From Streptomyces cinerochromogenes (GTDB lineage: Bacteria > Actinomycetota > Actinomycetes > Streptomycetales > Streptomycetaceae): a stretch of 64,000 nt of DNA. Positions 34,394 to 43,489 of this stretch are shown piece by piece; the stretch's first letter is position 1; every line of letters begins with the position of its first letter. Location: the NCBI RefSeq assembly GCF_014648635.1, contig NZ_BMRM01000004.1, positions 310,001-374,000 on the forward strand, given 5' to 3'. The notes under the pieces are model-generated. The model searched no databases. It saw only the letters and a list, made by a program, of their open reading frames with translations, and had not been told where the DNA came from. Both the position numbers and the translations under genes were made by a program.

Positions 34394-36042
34394 GCGGGCG
34401 GCGACGGCCGGATCCGCAGCGACGGCAGCAGCGGCAGAAGCGACGGGTACGGCAGCCGTGCACCCTGCGGACCCGGCTCGTCGTCGCGTCGGTGACGCTG
34501 ATCGCCGTGGTGTGCGCGGTGATCGGCACGGTGACCACGCTGGCGCTGCGCACGCATCTCTACGACCAGTTGGAGGGCAAGGTCACGGAGATCGCCATGC
34601 GCGCGGTCGGCCACATGCAGGAGCCGGGCGGCGCGGGGAGCCCGGGCGCGCCCTTGCTGCCCGGCACCACCACCCCGAGCAGCAAGGTGGAGAGCCTGCT
34701 GACGAAGGGGCCGACCCCGTTCGGCGCCGTCGCCGCCTACGTGCGGAACACCTCGATCACCAGCGCGGCCGTCGCCCGGCAGCAGAACGACGACAACGGC
34801 TTCTTCAAGCGGTCCCGGGCCGACAGCCTGAACACCGCGCAGCAGACGGCGCTCGACACGGTGCCCAAGGACGGCGAGGCGCACACCGTGGAGCTCCCCG
34901 GGCTCGGGGACTACCTCGTGATGTACAAGGCGAGCCGGGACAGCAGCGACGCCTTCTACGTCGGGCTGCCCACCCGGGACACCGACGACAACATCAACAC
35001 CCTGATCCTGGTCGAGGTCAGTGTCACCGCCGCCGGTCTCGTCGCCGCCGCCGTCGCCGGCTCCGTACTCGTCGGCGTGGCCACCCGCCCGCTGCGCAGG
35101 GTCGCCGCCACCGCGACCCGGGTCTCCGAGCTGCCGCTGCACACCGGCGAGGTGCGGCTGAGCGAGCGGGTCCCGGAGGCGGAGTGCGATCCGCACACCG
35201 AGGTCGGCCGGGTCGGCGCCGCGCTCAACCGCATGCTGGACCACGTCCACGGCGCCCTGCACGCCCGGCAGCAGAGCGAGACACGGGTCCGGCAGTTCGT
35301 CGCCGACGCCAGCCACGAGCTGCGCACGCCGCTCGCCTCCATCCGCGGGTACGCGGAACTCACCCGGCGCGGACGGGAGCAGGTCGGACCCGACACCCGG
35401 CACGCGCTCGGCCGGATCGAGTCCGAGGCGGGACGGATGACCCTGCTGGTCGAGGACCTGCTGCTGCTCGCCAGGCTCGACGCCGGGCGCCCGCTCCAGT
35501 TCGAGCACACCGACCTGGTCCCCCTGGTCGTGGACACGGTCAGCGACTCCCGTGCGGCCGGCATGGACCACACCTGGCGGCTCGACCTGCCCGACGAACC
35601 GGCCCTGGTCTCGGCGGACGCGGCCCGGATCCAGCAGGTGCTGGTCAACCTGCTGGGCAACGCCCGCAAGCACACCCCGCCCGGTACGACCGTCACCGCG
35701 CGGGTGCAGCGGCGCGGCCCGTGGATGTGCGTCGACGTGGAGGACAACGGGCCGGGCATCCCGGCGGAGCTGCTGCCGCACGTCTTCGAGCGGTTCGCGC
35801 GCGGGGACTCCGCGCGGTCCCGGGCCACCGGGTCGACGGGGCTCGGGCTCGCCATCGTGCAGGCCGTGGCCGCCGCGCACGGCGGTGCGGTGACCGTGGA
35901 CAGCGTGCCGGGGCGGACGGTGTTCACCGTGCACCTGCCCGCGCTCGGCCCGGCCGTTCCCCGGCCGGAGCCCGCGATGGACTGGCAGTCGCACTCACAG
36001 GCACAGCACAGTGCCACCACATGGGTGCGACAGGGCGCCTGA
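34390..36042 (+). CDS. Sensor histidine kinase of the envelope two-component system
   Basis: 550 residues. A basic N-terminus is followed by TM1 (about 27-55), an extracytoplasmic sensor (56-195) with no clear fold, TM2 (about 205-232), HAMP (233-295), HisKA with phospho-acceptor His309 in ASHELRTPLAS, and HATPase with the N box NLLGNARKHTPPG, the G1 box VEDNGPGIP and GSTGLGLAIV. All catalytic boxes are intact, unlike the giant protein at 15-20 kb. Translationally coupled to the regulator. Confidence 0.95.
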   Translation: MSGRRRPDPQRRQQRQKRRVRQPCTLRTRLVVASVTLIAVVCAVIGTVTTLALRTHLYDQLEGKVTEIAMRAVGHMQEPGGAGSPGAPLLPGTTTPSSKVESLLTKGPTPFGAVAAYVRNTSITSAAVARQQNDDNGFFKRSRADSLNTAQQTALDTVPKDGEAHTVELPGLGDYLVMYKASRDSSDAFYVGLPTRDTDDNINTLILVEVSVTAAGLVAAAVAGSVLVGVATRPLRRVAATATRVSELPLHTGEVRLSERVPEAECDPHTEVGRVGAALNRMLDHVHGALHARQQSETRVRQFVADASHELRTPLASIRGYAELTRRGREQVGPDTRHALGRIESEAGRMTLLVEDLLLLARLDAGRPLQFEHTDLVPLVVDTVSDSRAAGMDHTWRLDLPDEPALVSADAARIQQVLVNLLGNARKHTPPGTTVTARVQRRGPWMCVDVEDNGPGIPAELLPHVFERFARGDSARSRATGSTGLGLAIVQAVAAAHGGAVTVDSVPGRTVFTVHLPALGPAVPRPEPAMDWQSHSQAQHSATTWVRQGA

Positions 36043-36056
36043 CGAAAGTCGGTGCC

Positions 36057-37505
36057 ATGCGAACCGACTCTTCTCCCGGCACCCTGCCGGCGCGGGAGCA
36101 CCTCCCGGCCGGAGACGCCGGAACGCCTGTCCTGGACGTAGTGGTCCCCGTCTACAACGAGGAGGAGGACCTCCAGCCGTGCGTCCGCAGACTGCACGAG
36201 CACCTCGCGCGCACCTTCCCGTACGCGTTCCGCATCACCATCGCGGACAACGCGTCCACGGACACCACCCCGCTGGTGGCGGCGCGGCTGGAGGCGGAGA
36301 TCCCCGAGGTCACCAGCTTCCGCCTGGAACAGAAGGGCCGGGGGCGGGCCCTGCGGACCGTGTGGTCCGCGTCCGAGGCGCCGATCCTCGCCTACATGGA
36401 CGTGGACCTGTCCACCGACCTCAACGCCCTGCTGCCGCTGGTGGCGCCGCTCATCTCCGGTCACTCCGACCTGGCGATCGGCTCCCGGCTCACCCGCGCC
36501 TCCCGGGTCGTACGCGGCCCGAAGCGGGAGTTCATCAGCCGGGCCTACAACCTGATCCTGCGCGGTTCGCTCCAGGCCCGCTTCTCGGACGCGCAGTGCG
36601 GGTTCAAGGCGATCCGGCGCGATGTGGCGCAGGTGCTGCTGCCGCTGGTGGAGGACACCGGCTGGTTCTTCGACACCGAGATGCTGGTGCTGGCCGAGCG
36701 GGCGGGGCTGCGGATCCACGAGGTGCCGGTCGACTGGGTCGACGATCCGGACTCCACCGTGCACCTCGTGAAGACGGCCACCGACGACCTCAGGGGCGTG
36801 TGGCGGGTCGGCAGGGCCCTGGCCACCGGTTCGCTGCCGCTGGACCGGCTGACCCGGCCCTTCGGTGACGACCCGCGCGACCGCGAACTGACCGACGTGC
36901 CCAAGGGGCTGGCCCGCCAGCTGGTCGGTTTCTGCGTGGTCGGCGTCCTGTCCACGCTGTTCTACCTGCTGCTGTACAGCGTCTTCCGGCAGTTCTGCGG
37001 CTCCCAGCTCGCCAACGCGCCGGCGCTGCTGGTCTCGGCCGTCGCCAACACGGCCGCCAACCGCCGGCTCACCTTCGGCGTGCGCGGCCGGGGCGGCGCG
37101 GTACGGCACCAGGCGCAGGGCCTGGTCGTCTTCGGGATCGGCCTGGCGCTGACCAGCGGTTCCCTCGCCGCCCTGGGCGCGGCCACCGACAGCCCGGCGC
37201 ACTCGACCGAGCTGGCGGTGCTCATCGCGGCCAACCTCGCGGCCACCGTGCTGCGGTTCCTGCTCTTCCGCGCCTGGGTCTTCCCGGACCGCAGGGAGGC
37301 CGCCCCCGCCGCCCCCTGCACGGCTGCCGCGCACACCCCGGCCGGCCCGGCGCACCGCACGCCGGACCCGTACGCACCGCTGTCGCAGCGCCCGGTGCCG
37401 TACCAGCGGTCGCACGAGAACGGCGGCCGGTGGGGTGCCGGTGACGCGACCGTGCGGTTGCAGCCGGTACGCCCTGACGACACCGACCCGGAGGACGCCC
37501 GATGA
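36057..37505 (+). CDS. GT2 polyprenyl-phosphate glycosyltransferase fused to GtrA
   Basis: 482 residues. The N-terminal GT2 domain (about 25-255) has VVVPVYNEEEDLQPCV, the DNASTD loop and the metal-binding MDVDLSTD; the context of QCGFKAIRR and WFFDTEML is that of dolichol-phosphate-sugar synthases. The C-terminal GtrA domain (about 290-415) has four hydrophobic helices (LVGFCVVGVLSTLFYLLL, ANTAANRRLTFG). The tail is Pro/Arg-rich and cytoplasmic. It would load a sugar onto a polyprenyl phosphate and help move it across the membrane. The next gene, a GT39, starts inside its stop and is the expected user of that lipid-linked sugar. Confidence 0.9.
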   Translation: MRTDSSPGTLPAREHLPAGDAGTPVLDVVVPVYNEEEDLQPCVRRLHEHLARTFPYAFRITIADNASTDTTPLVAARLEAEIPEVTSFRLEQKGRGRALRTVWSASEAPILAYMDVDLSTDLNALLPLVAPLISGHSDLAIGSRLTRASRVVRGPKREFISRAYNLILRGSLQARFSDAQCGFKAIRRDVAQVLLPLVEDTGWFFDTEMLVLAERAGLRIHEVPVDWVDDPDSTVHLVKTATDDLRGVWRVGRALATGSLPLDRLTRPFGDDPRDRELTDVPKGLARQLVGFCVVGVLSTLFYLLLYSVFRQFCGSQLANAPALLVSAVANTAANRRLTFGVRGRGGAVRHQAQGLVVFGIGLALTSGSLAALGAATDSPAHSTELAVLIAANLAATVLRFLLFRAWVFPDRREAAPAAPCTAAAHTPAGPAHRTPDPYAPLSQRPVPYQRSHENGGRWGAGDATVRLQPVRPDDTDPEDAR

Positions 37506-39691
37506 CCAGTACGACCGTCTGGGGACCGCCCCCGGCCGCACCCTCACGGGCCCCCGGGGCCGGCCGGCCCCGGCAGCCGTTCCCGCGCCGTCTGTGGCGC
37601 GGCCGGCCCGAGGACCCCCGCTGGGCCCGCCCGGCCCTCCTCGGCCTGCTGGCCGCCACCCTCCTGCTGTACCTGTACGACCTGAGCGCCTCCGGCTACG
37701 CCAACTCCTTCTACTCGGCGGCCGTCCAGGCGGGCAGCACGTCCTGGAAGGCGTTCTTCTTCGGTTCGCTGGACGCGGGCAACGCCATCACCGTCGACAA
37801 GCCCCCGGCCTCGCTGTGGCCGATGGAGCTGTCGGTGCGGATCTTCGGTCTCCGCTCCTGGGCGATCCTGGCGCCCGAGGTGCTGATGGGCGTGGCGACC
37901 GTCGCCGTCGTGTACGCGGCCGTGCGCCGCCGGTTCAGCCCGGTGGCCGGTCTGATCGCGGGTGCGGTGCTCGCGCTCACCCCGGTCGCGGCGCTGATGT
38001 TCCGGTTCAACAACCCGGACGCCATGCTGGCGCTGCTGATGTCCGCGGCCTGCTACCTGGTCGTCCGCGCGGTGGAGGACGGCCGTACGAAGTGGCTGGT
38101 GTGGGCCGGGGTCGCGATCGGTTTCGCGTTCCTCGCCAAGACGCTCCAGGCGTTCCTGATCCTGCCGCCGCTGGCGGTCGTGTACGCGGTGTGCGCCCCC
38201 GTCCCGTTGAGGAAGCGGTTCGGGCAGCTGGCCGCGGCGACGCTCGCGCTGGTGGTCTCCGGCGGCTGGTGGGTGGCGGTCGTCGAGCTGTGGCCGGCCT
38301 CGTCCCGCCCGTACATCGGCGGTTCGCAGAACAACAGCTTCCTGGAGCTGACCTTCGGCTACAACGGTCTCGGCCGGCTCAACGGCGAGGAGACCGGCAG
38401 CGTGGGCGGCGGTGGCGGCGGGGGCGGCACCGGCATGTGGGGTGAGACCGGCTGGGACCGGATGTTCAACTCCGAGGTCGGCGGCCAGATCTCGTGGCTC
38501 CTGCCCTCCGCCCTGATCCTGCTCGCCGCCGGCCTGGTGGCCACCCGCAGGCTGCGCAGGACGTCCGTCACCCGGGCCTCGTTCCTGGTCTGGGGCGGCT
38601 CGCTGCTGACGACCATGGTGGTCTTCAGCTACATGGCGGGCATCTTCCACCAGTACTACACGGTGGCCCTCGCCCCCTACCTCGCCGCCGTCGTCGGCAT
38701 GGGCGCCGGTCTGCTGTGGGAGCGGCGGCGGGCGCCGTGGGCGTCGATCGCCCTCGCCGCGTCCGTGGTCGCGGCGGCGGCCTGGGGGTACGTCCTCCTC
38801 AACCGCACCCCGGACTACCTCCCGTGGCTGAAGTGGCCGGTGCTGGTCGGCGGGCTGACCGCCGCGCTCGGCCTGGTCTTCGCCGGCCGGCTCACCCGGC
38901 GGCCGGCCCTCGGGGCGGCGGCCGCCGGTCTCGTGGCCGCGCTGGCCGGACCGACGGCGTACACCCTGAGCACCCTTCAGGAGGGCCACACCGGCTCGAT
39001 CGTCACGGCCGGCCCGGCGGGCGCGAGCGTGATGGGCGGCCGGGGCGGTGGTCCCGGCGGCGGTGGCGGTATGCGGGGCGGCTTCGGCGGCGCGACGCCC
39101 GGGCAGCAGGGCCGGCAGGGGCAGCAGGGGCAGCAGGGGCAGCAGGGTCAGCAGGGCGGGCAGAGTCCGCAGGGCGACGGTTTCCCGGGTGCCGGTGGCT
39201 TCGGGGGCGGCATGCCGGGGCAGAACGGTCAGCGGAACGGCGGACAGGGCCGGCAGAACGGCAACGGCTTCGGGTTCCCGGGTGGTGGTCGTGTGGGCGA
39301 GGGCGGCAGGGGCGGTGGCGCCGGTGGCGTCGGCGGCCTGCTGAACGGGGCGAGCGTGTCGTCCGAGGCGAAGAGGCTGCTGGAGCGGGACGCCGGGAAG
39401 TACACCTGGGCCGCCGCGTCCGTCGGCTCCCAGAACGCGGCCGGCTACCAGCTCGCCACGGGTGAACCGGTCATGGCGATCGGCGGCTTCAACGGCACCG
39501 ACCCCTCCCCGACGCTCGCCCGGTTCAAGAAGTACGTCGAGGAAGGGAAGATCCACTACTTCATCGCCGGCGGCGGCATGGGCGGCGGCGACAGCGGGAC
39601 CGCCTCCGCGATCAGCTCGTGGGTGCAGAGCACCTTCAAGAAGGTGACGGTGGGGTCGGCGACCTTCTACGACCTCACGCGGAAGGCCTGA
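37502..39691 (+). CDS. GT39 (ArnT/PMT-like) membrane glycosyltransferase
   Basis: 729 residues. The first extracytoplasmic loop carries YANSFYSAAVQAGSTSWKAFFFGSLDAGNAITVDKPP (key acidic and KPP residues), typical of the YkcB/ArnT-like GT39 group. About eleven to twelve membrane helices run to residue 500. Residues about 514-616 are a Gly/Gln-rich linker (GQQGQQGQQ, GGRGGG). The C-terminal 110 residues form a folded extracytoplasmic domain (LLERDAGKYTWAAASVGSQNAAGYQLATGEPVMAIGGFNG in pieces). It overlaps the GT2-GtrA stop by 4 bases. Probable function: transfer of a polyprenyl-linked sugar to a wall polymer or protein. Confidence 0.9.
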   Translation: MTSTTVWGPPPAAPSRAPGAGRPRQPFPRRLWRGRPEDPRWARPALLGLLAATLLLYLYDLSASGYANSFYSAAVQAGSTSWKAFFFGSLDAGNAITVDKPPASLWPMELSVRIFGLRSWAILAPEVLMGVATVAVVYAAVRRRFSPVAGLIAGAVLALTPVAALMFRFNNPDAMLALLMSAACYLVVRAVEDGRTKWLVWAGVAIGFAFLAKTLQAFLILPPLAVVYAVCAPVPLRKRFGQLAAATLALVVSGGWWVAVVELWPASSRPYIGGSQNNSFLELTFGYNGLGRLNGEETGSVGGGGGGGGTGMWGETGWDRMFNSEVGGQISWLLPSALILLAAGLVATRRLRRTSVTRASFLVWGGSLLTTMVVFSYMAGIFHQYYTVALAPYLAAVVGMGAGLLWERRRAPWASIALAASVVAAAAWGYVLLNRTPDYLPWLKWPVLVGGLTAALGLVFAGRLTRRPALGAAAAGLVAALAGPTAYTLSTLQEGHTGSIVTAGPAGASVMGGRGGGPGGGGGMRGGFGGATPGQQGRQGQQGQQGQQGQQGGQSPQGDGFPGAGGFGGGMPGQNGQRNGGQGRQNGNGFGFPGGGRVGEGGRGGGAGGVGGLLNGASVSSEAKRLLERDAGKYTWAAASVGSQNAAGYQLATGEPVMAIGGFNGTDPSPTLARFKKYVEEGKIHYFIAGGGMGGGDSGTASAISSWVQSTFKKVTVGSATFYDLTRKA

Positions 39692-39726
39692 GCCCCCGTC
39701 CGGAGGGCCTGGCCGGAAAGTGTGTT

Positions 39727-39758
39727 GTACACCGTATAGCAGCCGCTATACGGTGTAC
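39727..39758 (+). promoter_or_regulatory. Perfect 14+14-bp palindrome directly before the MFS start
   Basis: GTACACCGTATAGC and its exact complement GCTATACGGTGTAC (39745-39758) flank AGCC. The right arm contains TATACG, a plausible -10 whose start point would fall at or next to the ATG (39762), implying a leaderless transcript. It is almost certainly the operator of the TetR protein encoded at the end of this operon. Confidence 0.8.
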
Positions 39759-39761
39759 GGC

Positions 39762-41168
39762 ATGTCCACACCCGCTCCCGCCCGCCAAGGCCACCCCCAA
39801 CGCTGGCTGATCCTCGGCGTCATCTGTCTCGCACAACTCACCGTCGTGCTCGACAACACCGTCCTGAACGTGGCCATCCCCTCGCTCACCCGCGAGCTGC
39901 ACGCGAAGACCTCCGACATCCAGTGGATGATCAACGCGTACTCCCTGGTCCAGTCCGGCCTGCTGCTCAGCGCGGGCAGCGCCGCGGACCGCTACGGCCG
40001 CAAGAAGATGCTGAGCGCCGGGCTCGCCCTGTTCGGTGCGGGGTCGCTGGTGGCCGGACTCGCCGGCAGCACCGGCCAGCTCATCGCCGCGCGGGCCGGC
40101 ATGGGCATCGGCGGCGCCCTGCTGATGACCACCACGCTGGCCGTGGCGATGCAGATCTTCTCCCCCGAGGAGCAGCCGAAGGCGATCGGCATCTGGAGCG
40201 CGGTCAACGCGCTCGGCTTCGCCGGCGGCCCGCTGATCGGCGGTTTCGTGCTCGACCACTTCTGGTGGGGCGCGATCTTCCTGATCAACCTGCCGGTCGC
40301 GGTGCTGGCCCTGGTCGCGGTGGTCGTCCTCGTCCCCGAGTCGAAGAACCCGCGCGGCGACCGGCCGGACCTGCCGGGCGCGGTGCTGTCCACCATCGGC
40401 ATGGCCTCGCTCGTCTACGCGATCATCTCCGGGCCGGGGCACGGCTGGACGTCGGGGCGGGTGCTGGGCACAGCGGCCGTCGCGGTGCTCGTGCTGGGCG
40501 CCTTCGCCTGGTGGGAGAGCAGGGTCGACGTGCCGATGCTCGACATGCACTTCTTCCGGGACCGGCGCTTCACGGGTGCGGTCGCCGGGGCCGTGCTCAT
40601 CGTGTTCGGCATGGGCGGCGCGCTGTTCCTGCTGACGCAGCACCTCCAGTTCGTGCTCGGCTACGAGCCGTTGGAGGCCGGGCTGCGGACCGCTCCGCTG
40701 GCGCTGACGGTGGTCGTGCTCAACTTCAGCGGGCTGTCGGCGAAGTGGTCGACGCGGCTGGGCACGCCGGTGTCGATCGCGCTGGGGATGGTGTGCATGG
40801 CCGGTGGCCTGGTGTCCATCGCGGAGGTGGACAAGGGCGGCTACGCGGGGACGCTGCTCGGGCTGCTGCTGATCGGCGCCGGGTGCGCGGTGGCGAACCC
40901 GGCGATGGCGCACGCCATCATGAGCGCGATCCCTCCGGAGAAGGCCGGTGTCGGGGCCGGGATCAACGGCACGCTGGCGGAGTTCGGGAACGGGCTCGGT
41001 GTCGCCGTCCTGGGGGCCGTGCTCAGCTCTTCCGTGGCGTCGGGGGAGTCGTTCTCCGCCGGGCTGGGCACCGGGCAACTGGTCGGGGCCGTCGCGGTGC
41101 TGCTGGGCGGGTTCGTGGCGGCGGGGCTGTTGCGGCGGGCGGAGAGGGTGTCCGTCGGACAGCTCTAA
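39762..41168 (+). CDS. DHA2 (EmrB/QacA) family MFS drug transporter
   Basis: 468 residues, about 14 membrane helices. Motif D1 reads LTVVLDNTVLNVAIPSLTREL, motif A reads GSAADRYGRKKML, and motif C reads ALGFAGGPLIGGFVLDHF. ATG 39762 lies 3 bases after a perfect palindrome. A TetR-type regulator follows 37 bases downstream, giving a self-regulated efflux operon. Substrate unknown. Confidence 0.93.
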   Translation: MSTPAPARQGHPQRWLILGVICLAQLTVVLDNTVLNVAIPSLTRELHAKTSDIQWMINAYSLVQSGLLLSAGSAADRYGRKKMLSAGLALFGAGSLVAGLAGSTGQLIAARAGMGIGGALLMTTTLAVAMQIFSPEEQPKAIGIWSAVNALGFAGGPLIGGFVLDHFWWGAIFLINLPVAVLALVAVVVLVPESKNPRGDRPDLPGAVLSTIGMASLVYAIISGPGHGWTSGRVLGTAAVAVLVLGAFAWWESRVDVPMLDMHFFRDRRFTGAVAGAVLIVFGMGGALFLLTQHLQFVLGYEPLEAGLRTAPLALTVVVLNFSGLSAKWSTRLGTPVSIALGMVCMAGGLVSIAEVDKGGYAGTLLGLLLIGAGCAVANPAMAHAIMSAIPPEKAGVGAGINGTLAEFGNGLGVAVLGAVLSSSVASGESFSAGLGTGQLVGAVAVLLGGFVAAGLLRRAERVSVGQL

Positions 41169-41205
41169 GGTGGGGACGGTGGCCGGTATCGAGAAAGGTG
41201 CGCCG

Positions 41206-41964
41206 GTGACGAAGCAGGCAGGCCGGTCGGCGCGGGACAGCGTGTGGCGGGAGGGCAGGCCCCGCCGCGGGGGTCGCAGCGGGCAGCCGTCCGGGCTGGA
41301 CCGGGAACGGATCACCGAGGCGTCGGTGCGGCTGCTGGACGCCGACGGGCTCGCCAAGTTCTCCATGCGGCGGCTGGCGGCCGAGCTGAACGTCACCGCG
41401 ATGTCCCTGTACTGGTACGTCGACACCAAGGACGACCTGCTCGAACTCGCCCTGGACGCGGCCTTCGCCGAGCTGCGGCTGCCCGACCCGGAGAACGCGG
41501 ACGAGGACTGGCGGGAGCAGCTGAGGACGCTGGCCACGGAGTACCGGCAGCTGCTGTTCCGGCACCCGTGGCTGTCCCCGCTGGCCGGCCGCTTCCTCAA
41601 CATCGGCCCGAACGCGCTCGCGTTCTCCCGGGTGGTCCAGCGGGTCGTCCGCCGGGCGGGGCTGCCCGCGCACGGGGTGACCGGGGCGATCTCGGCCGTC
41701 TTCCAGTTCGTCTACGGCTTCGGGACGATCGAGGGGCACTTCTTCGCCCGGATCGCGGACACCGGGCTGAGCCCCGACGAGTACTTCGAGCAGGCCATGG
41801 CCGTCGTGGACGAGGTGCCGGGGTCCGGTGAGGTCATGAAGGAGTCCAAGGACCTGATGGCGGCGCGCGGCGGTGACACGGTGGCCGAGATGCTGGACCG
41901 CGACTTCGCCTTCGCCCTGGACCTGCTGGTCGCCGGGATCGAGGCGATGGTCGCCCGCGGCTGA
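41206..41964 (+). CDS. TetR family regulator with TetR_C tetracyclin-repressor-type domain
   Basis: 252 residues from GTG 41206, with GAGAAAGG upstream (GTG 41179 is also possible). The helix-turn-helix begins at about residue 30: DRERITEASVRLLDADGLAKFSMRRLAAELNVTAMSLYWYVDTKDDLLEL, given as key segments. The YWYVDTKDDLL recognition helix is typical of the TetR/TetR_C_1 branch. The C-terminal domain is helical. It probably represses the upstream MFS gene through the 39727-39758 palindrome. Confidence 0.92.
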   Translation: MTKQAGRSARDSVWREGRPRRGGRSGQPSGLDRERITEASVRLLDADGLAKFSMRRLAAELNVTAMSLYWYVDTKDDLLELALDAAFAELRLPDPENADEDWREQLRTLATEYRQLLFRHPWLSPLAGRFLNIGPNALAFSRVVQRVVRRAGLPAHGVTGAISAVFQFVYGFGTIEGHFFARIADTGLSPDEYFEQAMAVVDEVPGSGEVMKESKDLMAARGGDTVAEMLDRDFAFALDLLVAGIEAMVARG

Positions 41965-41984
41965 CCACCGTCCCGCCACCGGCC

Positions 41985-42013
41985 GCACCGGGCGCCGTCG
42001 GCCGGCCCGGTGC
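41985..42013. terminator. Weak hairpin between converging genes
   Basis: GCACCGGGC (41985-41993) pairs with GCCCGGTGC (42005-42013) around an 11-base loop. It may terminate the TetR and PPOX genes. Confidence 0.5.
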
Positions 42014-42047
42014 GCGGGGTCGTCAGCCGGCCGGGTGCGAGGCGTCG

Positions 42048-42518
42048 TCAGTCGCCGGTGGCCAGCCGGGACGGGAAGCCGCCGGTGGCCACCGGGCCCC
42101 ACCGTTCGGGTGTCACCCGGATGATGGACTTGCCCTGCTTCACCATCGCCTGACGGTACTCGTCCCAGTCGGGGTGTTCGCCGGCGATGTTGCGGTAGTA
42201 CTCGACCAGGGGTTCCACGGAGTCGGGGGTGTCGACGACCTCGGCCGTGCCGTCGATCTGGACCCAGGGACCGTTCCAGTCGTCGCTCAGGACGACCAGG
42301 CTGACCCGGGGGTCCCGCTTGGCGTTGCGGGTCTTGGCCCGCTCCGGGTAGGTGGAGACGACGATCCGGCCGGAGTCGTCCACCCCGCAGGTCAGCGGCG
42401 ACGCCTGCGGGGAGCCGTCGGCCCGGCGGGTGATCAGCAGGGCGCGGTGGCGGGGTCGTACGAAGTCCAGCAGCTCGTCCAGCGACACACGGGTGTTGGT
42501 AGCGATGTTCGGTGCCAT
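42048..42518 (-). CDS. PPOX class (F420- or FMN-dependent) oxidoreductase
   Basis: 156 residues with a split-barrel flavin-binding fold: ALLITRRADGSPQASPLTCGVDD, RIVVSTYPERAKTRNAKRDPRVSLVV and WVQIDGTAEVVDTPD. The pattern TRNAKRDPRV is typical of the actinobacterial F420-dependent PPOX group. It lies alone, convergent with the TetR gene. Substrate unknown. Confidence 0.88.
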   Translation of the reverse strand: MAPNIATNTRVSLDELLDFVRPRHRALLITRRADGSPQASPLTCGVDDSGRIVVSTYPERAKTRNAKRDPRVSLVVLSDDWNGPWVQIDGTAEVVDTPDSVEPLVEYYRNIAGEHPDWDEYRQAMVKQGKSIIRVTPERWGPVATGGFPSRLATGD

Positions 42519-42567
42519 GGCAGCACCCTAGGGGCAGCGGCGGCCCCTGCGGGTGACCCTGCCGTGC

Positions 42568-43389
42568 CTACGCCTGGGGGAGTGAGTCCCCCTGGACCGC
42601 CTGGATGTCCAGCTCGACCTTCAGCGTGGTGCCGATGGCCGCGATGCCCGCCTGGAGGACCTGGTTGTAGTTCATCGCGAAGTCCTCGCGGTGCAGTTCG
42701 GCGGTGGCCCGGAACGCGGCGCGCGTGCCGCCCCAGGGGTCGGCGCCGGTGCCGAGGTAGGCCAGGTCGAGGTCGACCGGTCGTACGACCCCGTGCATGG
42801 ACAGCTCGCCGTGGACCGTCCAGCGGTCCGAGCCGGCCGCCGTCACACCGGTGGAGCGGTACGTGATCTCCGGATGCCGCTCCACGTCGAGGAAGTCCCC
42901 GGACTTCAGGTGCGCGTCGCGCATGCCGTTGCCCGTGTCGATGGACGCGGCCCTGATCACCGCCTCGACCCGGGACTTGGTGACGTCGTCGGGAGCGATC
43001 TCGATCGTGCCGCCGAACTCCGTGAACCGGCCGTGCACGCTGGAGATCCCCAGGTGCTGGGCGACCGCGGCGACGGAGGAGTGCACCGGGTCGATGGTCC
43101 AGGGCCCGGGCGGCGGCAGTTCGGTGCCGCCCTGCCGGGCCAGTGTCACCGTGCCGACCTCGGCCCGGCCGCTCGCGGTGACGATCGCGCTGGACGCGGC
43201 CGGTGCGTAGCCCACGGCGGTCACGATCACGGTGTACGCGCCCGGTGCCAGCTCGGTGACGTCCCGTACGGCCCCCTCGGCGTCCGCCTCGGCCCGCAGC
43301 ACCTGCGTCCCGGTCATGTCGGTCACCGTGACGACCGCGTGCGACACGGCCCACCCGTCCCGCGTACGGATCTTCGCGGTCAGTCCCAT
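42568..43389 (-). CDS. YceI family protein with N-terminal carboxypeptidase-regulatory-like domain
   Basis: 273 residues from ATG 43389 with ribosome site GGGAGA. Residues about 3-85 form a carboxypeptidase-regulatory-like beta-sandwich (LTAKIRTRDGWAVSHAVVTV, AEGAVRDVTELAPGAYTVIV), clearly related to the three repeats at the end of the adjacent MFS protein. Residues about 97-270 are a YceI lipocalin-like domain (PGPWTIDPVHSSVAAVAQHLG, VHGRFTEFGGTIEIA, HLKSGDFLDVERHPEITYRST in pieces), which binds polyprenoid-like lipids in known members. No signal peptide is visible. It is 100 bases downstream of the MFS gene on the same strand. Confidence 0.88.
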   Translation of the reverse strand: MGLTAKIRTRDGWAVSHAVVTVTDMTGTQVLRAEADAEGAVRDVTELAPGAYTVIVTAVGYAPAASSAIVTASGRAEVGTVTLARQGGTELPPPGPWTIDPVHSSVAAVAQHLGISSVHGRFTEFGGTIEIAPDDVTKSRVEAVIRAASIDTGNGMRDAHLKSGDFLDVERHPEITYRSTGVTAAGSDRWTVHGELSMHGVVRPVDLDLAYLGTGADPWGGTRAAFRATAELHREDFAMNYNQVLQAGIAAIGTTLKVELDIQAVQGDSLPQA

Positions 43390-43489
43390 CCCGTTTTCTC
43401 CCTGCAAAGTCTTACAAATTGGTCGTATGAGACCGGCCCGTGGCGGGCGCCCTCCGCTCAGGGCGCGCCGCCACGGGCCGGGGTGCGGG

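Noticed and set aside
34956..37547. 863-residue minus-strand frame opposite the kinase and GT2 genes
   Set aside because: Shadow of strongly biased plus-strand genes that carry clear motifs.
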